Shown one piece after another: positions 1-5,343 of a DNA stretch of 7,731 nt (position 1 is its first letter; each line of letters begins with the position of its first letter). The notes below the pieces were generated by a model, which was given only the letters and a program-made list of their open reading frames with translations, made no database searches and was not told the origin of the DNA. The translations under genes were made by a program, and so were the position numbers. The stretch comes from Oscillospiraceae bacterium (GTDB lineage Bacteria; Bacillota; Clostridia; Oscillospirales; Ruminococcaceae), in NCBI GenBank assembly GCA_900757485.1, contig CAAEOA010000163.1, positions 1 to 7,731 of the forward strand, read 5' to 3'.

Positions 1-1
1 A

Positions 2-592
2 CTTCGGGTAGCGATGCGGACCGAGTTGAAACAAATACACATGAATACCGGCTCTACTTCCATCTTTGTGACACATGACCAATCAGAAGCAATGAGTTTA
101 GCAGACCGAATTGTAATCATGCGAAATGGAACTATTGAGCAAATCGGTACGCCACAGGAGGTTTATCACGCAAGTGAAACCATGTTCGTGGCGTCATTTA
201 TCGGCACGCCGCCCACCAACTTTATTCCGGTATGGGTGGAGGCGGAACAGGAACGGCTATTTGTAAAAAATGAGGCTTTTTCTCTGGAAGTAACAGAAAC
301 CGTCAAACTAAGACTGCGCAGCTATGTAGGAAAAGAAGTGATATTAGGTATTCGCCCGGAAAACTTTATCTTGTCGGATCGGGATGAGATTTCATCTATC
401 GGCAAGGTAAAAGTAGAAATTGTGGAACCTCAGGGCTCGCACACAATCATATTCACGCATGTGGGAAATACAGGGGTCAAAATCATGTCTACCGCTCTTT
501 TTGACATTCCGGTCGGCAGAGAATACTATCTTCAGATCAATCCGAAAAAAATGTTATTTTTTGATACTGAAACAGAACAGCGGATTCAATAA
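2..592 (+). CDS. ABC transporter ATP-binding protein, UgpC/MalK type (5' truncated by window edge)
   Basis: This is the C-terminal part of the ATPase that energises a carbohydrate ABC importer from the cytoplasmic side. The frame is open from base 2 and reads LRVAMRTELK, the segment that follows the Walker B/D-loop region in this family, so the ATG at base 14 is internal and the true start lies upstream. Visible elements, in order, are the H-loop (FVTHDQSEAMSLADRI, switch histidine in VTHD), the IEQIGTPQEVY motif, and a C-terminal OB-fold/TOBE regulatory region with the typical VILGIRPENF motif. Walker A, the Q-loop and the signature motif are outside the window. The TAA stop is 23 bp before the glycosyltransferase start, so the two are probably one operon. 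The family is clear; the transported sugar cannot be told from this fragment. Confidence 0.93.
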   Translation, partial: LRVAMRTELKQIHMNTGSTSIFVTHDQSEAMSLADRIVIMRNGTIEQIGTPQEVYHASETMFVASFIGTPPTNFIPVWVEAEQERLFVKNEAFSLEVTETVKLRLRSYVGKEVILGIRPENFILSDRDEISSIGKVKVEIVEPQGSHTIIFTHVGNTGVKIMSTALFDIPVGREYYLQINPKKMLFFDTETEQRIQ

Positions 593-615
593 ACAATGGG
601 AAGAAGGGTAAAGTA

Positions 616-1965
616 TTGAGGATTGCATTAGCGCATTTCCGGGTAGGAGAAACCGACGGCGTTTCTCTTGAAATGGATAAGTGGAAAATGCAGCTGGAAA
701 AAATGGGGCACACCTGCGTTTATATTGCAGGTAGTAAAGGTGTTGCCAATACGCCTTGTTATATCATCGAGGAACTTCGCTATCGTTATCCGCTAAAAAT
801 TAAAATTGTAGATAACTGTTATAAAGCGCTAACAGATTATCCCGATGAATGTTTGTTGTTGCAAGATATTCTGTCCATGGAGCAACAGATTGAAATAAAG
901 TTGGTTAAAATATTGAGGGAACAGCGAATCGATCTTTTAATTGTCAATAACATTTGGTCATTAGGATGGGATTTGGCAGCAGGTATCGCGTTTTACAACG
1001 CAGTAAAAGCGACTAATATTTATTGTATCGCACACCATCATGATTTTTTTTGGGAGCGGAAGCTATACCAAAAACCCACCTGCGCATTTGTTAAAGATAT
1101 GTTGGATCAATACTTTCCACCCAAAGATAAGCAAATCATACATTGTGTGATTAACAAAATTGCCGGAGAAACATTAAAGAGCAGGTCTGGAATTGTTGCG
1201 CAGGTTGTACCCAATGTTTTTGATTTTTCCGCACCGCCATGGAAAAAAGATGATTATAACAGGGATATCAGAGAGCGCTGTGGGATCAATGATATTGTTT
1301 TTTTGCAAGCCACCCGAATTTGTGAGCGGAAAGGGCTTGAATTGGCAATTGATACCTTGGCGGAAGTGAATCGCAGAAAATCTGAATTGGTTGGTCGAAC
1401 ATTGTATAACGGAGTACTATTTTCTGAGGAAAATAAAATATGGTATTTGTTGGCAGGAATGGATGAGGATTATAACTATTATAATAGAATTGTGAAACAA
1501 GCTTCTGAAAAATCCGTGCCGATTAAATGGATAGGGGATAATGTTGATTATTCCAGAAAAGTCAACCCACAGGGAGATAAAGTATATTCTATTTGGGATG
1601 TTTATACTATGGCGGATTTTGTCACTTATCCGTCTTTGTTGGAAGGATGGGAAAACCAATTATTGGAGGCTGTGTTTGCGGAAAAACCCGAATTAATCTA
1701 TGAATATCCGGTTTATCAGACAGATATTGCGGAAAGAAAATTTGATTTTGTCTCTCTCGGAGACCAAGTCTTTTCTGATGCAGATGGAATGAAGTTTGTT
1801 TCCGGTGACACATATAAAAAATGTGCAGAAAGTATCATACAGATTTTAACTGATGCCGAACGATACCGACAAATCATCAATCATAACCTGGATATTGGTA
1901 AGAAGCACTTTTCCTATCAGCAGTTGTACGATATACTGGATGGCCTGATGTCCTCCTATTGCTAA
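616..1965 (+). CDS. GT4-like (GT-B fold) glycosyltransferase
   Basis: A 449-residue cytoplasmic glycosyltransferase that should move a sugar from a nucleotide-sugar donor to an unknown acceptor. The N-terminal acceptor domain begins MRIALAHFRVGETDGVSLEM and contains an AHHHDFFWE segment. The C-terminal donor domain has ATRICERKG (R234 and K239 match the phosphate-binding Arg/Lys of GT4 enzymes) and EGWENQLLE, an E-x7-E pair at E343 and E351 that fits the retaining GT4 signature. The start is TTG at 616: AAGAAGGG at 601-608 is 7 nt upstream, and the nearby ATG at 596 is out of frame and hits a stop at once. It directly follows a sugar ABC ATPase and precedes a glycerate kinase, which makes a glycerate-glycoside or compatible-solute role conceivable. 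That is inference; donor and acceptor are unknown. Confidence 0.85.
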   Translation: MRIALAHFRVGETDGVSLEMDKWKMQLEKMGHTCVYIAGSKGVANTPCYIIEELRYRYPLKIKIVDNCYKALTDYPDECLLLQDILSMEQQIEIKLVKILREQRIDLLIVNNIWSLGWDLAAGIAFYNAVKATNIYCIAHHHDFFWERKLYQKPTCAFVKDMLDQYFPPKDKQIIHCVINKIAGETLKSRSGIVAQVVPNVFDFSAPPWKKDDYNRDIRERCGINDIVFLQATRICERKGLELAIDTLAEVNRRKSELVGRTLYNGVLFSEENKIWYLLAGMDEDYNYYNRIVKQASEKSVPIKWIGDNVDYSRKVNPQGDKVYSIWDVYTMADFVTYPSLLEGWENQLLEAVFAEKPELIYEYPVYQTDIAERKFDFVSLGDQVFSDADGMKFVSGDTYKKCAESIIQILTDAERYRQIINHNLDIGKKHFSYQQLYDILDGLMSSYC

Positions 1966-1969
1966 TGAA

Positions 1970-1998
1970 GCTTCCTTCTTCGAAAAAAGCTGATTTGT
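1970..1998 (+). terminator. weak hairpin after glycosyltransferase, possible terminator
   Basis: AGCTT (1970-1974) can pair with AAGCT (1987-1991), with a few further A-T pairs inside and a short T-rich tail (GATTTGTTT). The stem is imperfect and the tail is poor, so the activity may be partial. It sits between the glycosyltransferase stop and the next promoter, where a terminator would be expected. Confidence 0.25.
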
Positions 1999-2027
1999 TT
2001 GACTATTCTTGTTGGTTGTGTTAAAAT
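1999..2027 (+). promoter_or_regulatory. sigma-A promoter for glycerate kinase
   Basis: TTGACT (1999-2004), a 17-bp spacer, then TAAAAT (2022-2027) preceded by TGT, an extended -10. Transcription would start near 2034, leaving a leader of about 108 nt before the kinase ATG. This gives glycerate kinase its own promoter, separate from the upstream ABC/glycosyltransferase unit. Confidence 0.75.
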
Positions 2028-2141
2028 CAAGTGAAATCATACGAGGCAAGAAGCCTTTGGTTAAATATCAGCTTTGACCGATGTTTTTTGATGTAAGAAC
2101 AGATAAAAACGGAAACAGAAACCTCGAATGGAGGCAATAGA

Positions 2142-3275
2142 ATGATGAAAAAAAAGTTTATTTTAGCTCCTGATTCTTTTAAGGAGAGCATGACGGCACA
2201 GAAAGCGGCAGCAGCAATGGAAAGAGGTATTTACAGCGTATTTCCGGATGCAGAATGTATTAAATTTCCAATGGCAGACGGCGGAGAGGGAACAGTGGAG
2301 AGCTTGACTGCCATGACCGGTGGCAGTATTTGCCGGCATACCGTTTCCGGACCTTTCGGAGAGCCGGTGCAGGCTCATTATGGCTTGTTGACGCCGGATA
2401 CTGCTGTAATTGAAATAGCAGAATGCTGCGGTTTGCAGTTGATTTCTCCGGAACATAGAAATCCCGGAAAAGCTACTTCATATGGTGTTGGTGAATTGAT
2501 AAAACATCTTTTGGATCGTAACATTTCCAAACTAATTGTTGGTTTGGGCGGAAGCTGCACGAATGACGGCGGTGCGGGGATGCTGACTGCATTGGGAGCA
2601 AATTTTTTAGACTGTGCAGGAAAACCTATTGCGCTCGGAGGGTTGGGCCTAACCCATCTTGCACAAATAGATATGTGTAAATTTGATAAAAGGTTGAACC
2701 ATTTGGAAGTTACAGTAGCAAGTGATGTGAAAAATCCATTGACAGGAGTACAGGGAGCTTCCCGTGTGTTTGCTAAGCAAAAAGGGGCTGATGACGCTAT
2801 GATTGCGGATTTGGAAACAGCGCTGAAAAATTATGCTCATGTTTTGCTGGAACAATGCGGTAAGAATGTAGATCCAATGCCGGGTGCCGGGGCAGCAGGC
2901 GGGCTGGGAGCTGCATTTTTGGCATTCTTTCGCACAAAATTGGAGAGCGGCATTGACTTGCTGCTGCGGTATTCCCGTTTAGAAGAGCGGATACCCGGTA
3001 CAGAATATATCTTTACCGGAGAGGGAAGCGTGGATTTTCAGACCGCCATGGGAAAAACTCCGTCCGGTATTGCTAAGCTTGCAAAGCGCTTTGATGTTCC
3101 GGTTATTATTTTTGCCGGAAAAGTAGGCGAAGGCTTGGAAAAATTGTATGAATCCGGGGTGCAGGCAGTGGTTAGAATATCCAATCCGGCGGATCCATTG
3201 ACAAAATCTTTGCAAGATGGGCAGATTAATATGGAAAAAGCAGTAGTTTCGTTTCTGCAAAATAGATATCGTTAA
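2142..3275 (+). CDS. glxK: glycerate kinase, GlxK/GarK family
   Basis: A 377-residue cytoplasmic kinase phosphorylating D-glycerate with ATP. Members of this family such as E. coli GarK and GlxK give 2-phosphoglycerate, which enters lower glycolysis. Family motifs are all present: PDSFKESMTA near the N-terminus, PMADGGEGTVE, the glycine-rich GLGGSCTNDGGAGML starting at residue 134, SDVKNPLTG, PGAGAAGGLGA at about 247-257, and TGEGSVDFQT from residue 292. The length matches the usual ~380 residues, so the gene appears intact. GGAGG at 2130-2134 lies 7 nt before the ATG at 2142; the second ATG at 2145 is a possible alternative. The gene has its own promoter and ends exactly at the base of a strong terminator stem. 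Its adjacency to a sugar importer and glycosyltransferase suggests glycerate released from a glycoside, but no hydrolase or phosphorylase is visible here. Confidence 0.96.
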   Translation: MMKKKFILAPDSFKESMTAQKAAAAMERGIYSVFPDAECIKFPMADGGEGTVESLTAMTGGSICRHTVSGPFGEPVQAHYGLLTPDTAVIEIAECCGLQLISPEHRNPGKATSYGVGELIKHLLDRNISKLIVGLGGSCTNDGGAGMLTALGANFLDCAGKPIALGGLGLTHLAQIDMCKFDKRLNHLEVTVASDVKNPLTGVQGASRVFAKQKGADDAMIADLETALKNYAHVLLEQCGKNVDPMPGAGAAGGLGAAFLAFFRTKLESGIDLLLRYSRLEERIPGTEYIFTGEGSVDFQTAMGKTPSGIAKLAKRFDVPVIIFAGKVGEGLEKLYESGVQAVVRISNPADPLTKSLQDGQINMEKAVVSFLQNRYR

Positions 3276-3327
3276 AAGCAATGAATAAAGCCCGTCAACA
3301 TAATCGGCGGGCTTTATTCATTGCTTT
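3275..3327. terminator. bidirectional intrinsic terminator between glycerate kinase and tcdA
   Basis: A perfect 20-bp inverted repeat: left arm 3275-3294, 13-nt loop 3295-3307, right arm 3308-3327. The GC core (AAAGCCCG/CGGGCTTT) is followed by an A/T-rich run on both strands. The left arm starts on the last base of the kinase stop codon, and the right arm ends one base before the tcdA stop codon, so one hairpin serves both convergent genes. Confidence 0.9.
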
Positions 3328-4044
3328 CTATTTCCTTATCAGTTGCTTTATCACATAGCTTGCCAGAAGATATCCGGCTACCGGCGGGCAAAAGGAGATA
3401 CTTGCCGGACTGTGGCGACCATTGGCACTGTCCGGGCAAACGACTGTTTGGGGCATCTCAGTCGAATACACAACCGGGTGAGAATAAATCTCTCGTTTCC
3501 TTAACTCACGGCGCATCACACGCGCTAAACCACACCCACAGCCGCATTTGGCAGTATCGGCGATATCACCGATTACAAATTGAGTGGGATCCAGCCGATT
3601 TCCGGTCCCTAAACAGCTTATTAAGGGAATGTTCTGTTTTTGACAGGTTACCACAAGGTCAAGTTTTGCAGAAACAGTGTCGATTGCATCGATTACGAAA
3701 TCAGGATCAAAATTTAACAATGGTTCTCGATTGTCTGCTGCGTAAAAAGCTTCTGATACGGAGATGTTACAATTAGGATTAATGGATAGCAATCTTGCCT
3801 TTCCTGCTTCGCATTTGGAGCAGCCTATGTTGTTCGCTGTCGTGAAAAGCTGACGGTTTATATTGGTGACATCAACAGTATCATGATCTATCAGTAAAAG
3901 GTTTCCGACACCGGCGCGCACAAGTGCTTCTGCCGCAGCGCCGCCGACGCCGCCTATACCGATAACGGCAACTTTAGCCTGTTGTAATTGTGCAACTGCC
4001 TGTTTGCCGATTAATAATTCTGTACGGGCAAGCCAATGATTCAT
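3328..4044 (-). CDS. tcdA: tRNA threonylcarbamoyladenosine dehydratase (TcdA, ThiF/E1-like fold)
   Basis: A 238-residue cytoplasmic enzyme of the ThiF/MoeB superfamily. TcdA uses ATP to cyclise the t6A base at position 37 of ANN-decoding tRNAs into ct6A. The N-terminal RTELLIGKQAV segment, the nucleotide-binding loop GIGGVGG (residues 29-35), DHDTVDVTNINRQ (53-65, with the adenylating NxNRQ motif), DAIDTVSAKLDLV (119-131) and the LARVMRRELRKR segment near 173 are all typical of this subfamily rather than of ThiF or MoeB proper. Unusual is a C-G-C-G-C-G run at residues 167-172. The start is ATG at 4044; AGAAGGG is about 12 nt upstream, a longer spacing than normal. Upstream on the same strand is a 6S RNA candidate, matching the bsrA-yrvM neighbourhood of Bacillus subtilis. 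Confidence 0.92.
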   Translation of the reverse strand: MNHWLARTELLIGKQAVAQLQQAKVAVIGIGGVGGAAAEALVRAGVGNLLLIDHDTVDVTNINRQLFTTANNIGCSKCEAGKARLLSINPNCNISVSEAFYAADNREPLLNFDPDFVIDAIDTVSAKLDLVVTCQKQNIPLISCLGTGNRLDPTQFVIGDIADTAKCGCGCGLARVMRRELRKREIYSHPVVYSTEMPQTVVCPDSANGRHSPASISFCPPVAGYLLASYVIKQLIRK

Positions 4045-4094
4045 GAATTACAAATTCCCTTCTGATAGAGTATGGAAATATCTCCCTATGTAAG

Positions 4095-4128
4095 AATTTT
4101 TGCCCCCGCATGAGCGGAGGCAAAAATT
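4095..4128. other. strong hairpin between 6S RNA candidate and tcdA, reversed polarity
   Basis: 15-nt arms at 4095-4109 and 4114-4128 around a 4-nt loop. The only imperfection is a C-A mismatch on the plus strand that becomes a G-U pair on the minus strand, so the fold is best in the minus-strand transcript. On both strands the T run precedes the GC core and the A run follows it, opposite to an intrinsic terminator. It may act as a 3' stabiliser or processing signal, or stop polymerase weakly. Confidence 0.6.
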
Positions 4129-4140
4129 AATTGAAAAGTA

Positions 4141-4295
4141 AAATCCACCTTGCCGTTGTGCAGCATATATAAAACCCGTCCATCTGACAGGGTGGGAACA
4201 GCCTCTCAGGTTCGCGCTCCCTTCATCCAAACCGGCTCAAGACCGGTCCGGGAGGTCTGCAATCCGCTGAAAGAGCAAGTTCCCTTTATATATGT
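4141..4295 (-). ncRNA. ssrS: 6S RNA candidate (approximate ends)
   Basis: 6S RNA binds the sigma-A holoenzyme and mimics an open promoter. The minus-strand transcript predicted from the promoter at 4301-4328 folds into one long interrupted rod. CAUAUAUAAA (near the 5' end) pairs with UUUAUAUAUG (4164-4173); next come GGGAAC/GUUCCC, then CUUUCAG/CUGAGAG, an asymmetric central bubble of about 12 and 7 nt, then CUCCC/GGGAG and an ACCGG/CCGGU tip. A side hairpin CCUGUC/GACGGG lies on the 3' strand. The bubble begins about 33 nt from the predicted start, roughly where firmicute 6S RNAs template product RNA. The position just upstream of tcdA on the same strand matches B. subtilis, where bsrA lies beside yrvM. 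The 3' end is uncertain: the last closing-stem base is 4164, and a U-rich stretch continues to about 4135. I identify it by fold and context, not by alignment. Confidence 0.72.
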
Positions 4296-4300
4296 GTTGG

Positions 4301-4328
4301 ATTATAAAAGGCCGCACTGACGAAACAA
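4301..4328 (-). promoter_or_regulatory. sigma-A promoter for 6S RNA candidate
   Basis: Read on the minus strand: TTGTTT (4328-4323), a 16-bp spacer, then a perfect TATAAT (4306-4301). The predicted start is near 4295-4293, which places the first closing-stem base of the RNA within a few nucleotides of the 5' end. Confidence 0.65.
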
Positions 4329-4363
4329 GGCAGAAATGATTCATTCGATTTTCTTTCTTTATA

Positions 4364-4540
4364 TTTATTATAACATAAATTTCATCAAAGCAACGCTTTG
4401 ATGACCGCCGAAGGCGGAATCGCTGCTTTGCACCGTAATTTACTGTTGCAATAGAAAAGCAGTCGGCGCATTGCGCCGTCTTAGCCGCATTTCATGCGGC
4501 GCGCAGAAGCAAAAGCTTCTGCTTCCTTTTTATTATAACA
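4364..4540. repeat. hairpin-cluster element flanked by 12-bp direct repeats
   Basis: TTTATTATAACA occurs at 4364-4375 and again at 4529-4540. Between the copies are six consecutive inverted repeats: 4383-4403 (9-bp stem, 3-nt loop), 4405-4417 (CCGCC/GGCGG), 4423-4462 (CTGCTTT/AAAGCAG with an inner TTGCA/TGCAA), 4464-4478 (CGGCGC/GCGCCG), 4484-4500 (GCCGCAT/ATGCGGC) and 4503-4522 (GCAGAAGC/GCTTCTGC with an AAAA loop). Most loops are 3-4 nt. There is no ORF. The layout is that of a small non-autonomous palindromic element (MITE/BIME-like) with a target duplication, though the direct repeats could also be chance in an A/T-rich stretch. Copies elsewhere in the genome cannot be checked here. Confidence 0.6.
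4503..4534 (+). terminator. terminator-like hairpin at the right end of the hairpin cluster
   Basis: GCAGAAGC, an AAAA loop and GCTTCTGC form an 8-bp stem followed by TTCCTTTTTATT on the plus strand. It looks like an intrinsic terminator, but no plus-strand gene precedes it, so it may simply belong to the repeat element. Confidence 0.4.
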
Positions 4541-4560
4541 AGTATTACTGTAAAATACAA
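4532..4560 (-). promoter_or_regulatory. promoter-like site with extended -10 reading into the hairpin cluster
   Basis: Read on the minus strand: TTGTAT (4560-4555), a 17-bp spacer ending in TGT, then TATAAT (4537-4532). The -10 lies inside the right direct repeat. The left direct repeat carries a second identical TGTTATAAT (minus strand, -10 at 4372-4367) without an evident -35, about 60 bp upstream of the 6S promoter. Confidence 0.45.
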
Positions 4561-4640
4561 TAGTAAATTTTGACATTATTTTTACATTGTACCACACTGT
4601 GTAAAAGCAAGATAATCACACAGATTTTTATTATGGAACA

Positions 4641-4659
4641 GGATTTGTAAAACAAATCC
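4641..4659 (-). terminator. hairpin downstream of the DUF1292 gene, possible weak terminator
   Basis: GGATTTGT (4641-4648) and ACAAATCC (4652-4659) form an 8-bp stem with a 3-nt loop, 71 bp past the DUF1292 stop. The minus-strand flank is A/T-rich but lacks a proper T run, so termination here is uncertain. Nothing else recognisable lies between 4561 and 4729. Confidence 0.3.
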
Positions 4660-4729
4660 GTCGTGGAATAACAAAAAATATACTTCCGAAATTCCAGCCG
4701 ACAGGATGATGTGAAATCCATTCTATTTT

Positions 4730-5059
4730 TTATTTGTCATCAGGATCATCGTCAAATTCATCCTCAAACATTTCACTTATCCGTTCCAAAAACATGTTGC
4801 CGATTCGTTCATATTCTTCATCATCATCAATGGTAGCCATCATTTCTTCGCCGTCTACCATTTCTGCTTTCAGAACCACTAAGTCGCCGTCATCCTCCAC
4901 AGCTTCTTCCGGGTCTTCGAAATAGGGGAGTAAAGCAAAATAACGCTGATCTTCTATTTCCATTACATCCAGCAGCTCAAAAGCCTGCTCTTTTCCCTCT
5001 TCATCAATTAAAGTATAAATATCCGGAGTGTAATTCATTTCATCCATTGGCTCAGCCAT
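4730..5059 (-). CDS. DUF1292 family small acidic protein
   Basis: A 109-residue, very acidic protein: 41 Asp/Glu against 6 Lys/Arg, ending in a run of DDD/DD. The pattern of ITLxDEEGKEQxFELLD, then YFALLPYxE, then LVVLKAE and a C-terminal EYExIGNxFLE matches the DUF1292 (YrzB-like) family of firmicutes, whose biochemical function is not known to me. No signal peptide or membrane segment is visible, so it is probably cytosolic. The ATG at 5059 has AAGGAG 9 nt upstream. In many firmicutes this family is encoded next to ruvX/yqgF and ireB; here it stands alone with its own promoter. An antisense serine-rich reading frame over it is only the complement of the acidic codons. Confidence 0.85.
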   Translation of the reverse strand: MAEPMDEMNYTPDIYTLIDEEGKEQAFELLDVMEIEDQRYFALLPYFEDPEEAVEDDGDLVVLKAEMVDGEEMMATIDDDEEYERIGNMFLERISEMFEDEFDDDPDDK

Positions 5060-5119
5060 AAAGCATTGCTCCTTTTTCTATTTTATTGATAGCTTGTGCG
5101 TATTTTTGTGTCTTATCAA

Positions 5120-5148
5120 ATTTTACTATTCTTTTGTGCGGAAGTCAA
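5120..5148 (-). promoter_or_regulatory. sigma-A promoter for the DUF1292 gene
   Basis: Minus strand: TTGACT (5148-5143), a 17-bp spacer, TAAAAT (5125-5120). The predicted start near 5113 leaves a leader of about 54 nt. The hexamers and spacing are identical to those of the glycerate kinase promoter in this window. Confidence 0.75.
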
Positions 5149-5262
5149 TAGTTATCTAAAGTTAATTGATACAATCTGAAAAAAACAATGAAAGGTTATG
5201 TAAAAGCGGAAAAATTGATTTTGTTCCAAAATAAAGTGCAGGAAATCACCAAGGAAGTAGGT

Positions 5263-5277
5263 TTAACACAATGTTAA
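5263..5277. promoter_or_regulatory. inverted repeat upstream of the large RNA promoter, possible operator
   Basis: TTAACA, a CAA spacer and TGTTAA form a perfect 6-bp dyad, 31 bp upstream of the -35 box at 5309. It could bind a dimeric regulator, but the stretch is A/T-rich and the dyad is short. Confidence 0.3.
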
Positions 5278-5308
5278 CAAAAAAATAATAAGAATTATAA
5301 AAAAACTA

Positions 5309-5337
5309 TTGACAAAGCTAATAAAACGTGATATATT
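5309..5337 (+). promoter_or_regulatory. strong sigma-A promoter for the large RNA unit
   Basis: Consensus TTGACA (5309-5314), a 17-bp spacer, then TATATT (5332-5337). An A-rich tract (5278-5306) immediately upstream could act as an UP element. The predicted start is about 5344-5346. It is among the best promoters in the window, yet no recognisable protein gene follows. Confidence 0.75.
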
Positions 5338-5343
5338 ATAACC

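Noticed and set aside
3321..3776. 151-codon plus-strand ORF opposite tcdA
   Set aside because: It is antisense to a convincing TcdA gene, begins inside the terminator hairpin and shows no family resemblance.
4048..4230. 60-codon minus-strand ORF upstream of tcdA
   Set aside because: It runs through the 6S RNA candidate and the 15-bp hairpin, has no good ribosome binding site and no recognisable motif.
4364..4540. CRISPR-like array
   Set aside because: The hairpins differ from each other in sequence and have no regular spacers, so this is a palindrome cluster and not a CRISPR.
4734..4925. serine-rich plus-strand ORF
   Set aside because: It is the complement of the Asp/Glu-rich codons of the DUF1292 gene.
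5188..5277. 29-codon ORF (MKGYVKAEKL... to GLTQC) upstream of the large RNA promoter
   Set aside because: The peptide looks plausible but there is no ribosome binding site and no promoter in front, and it ends in the dyad; I could not support it as a gene.
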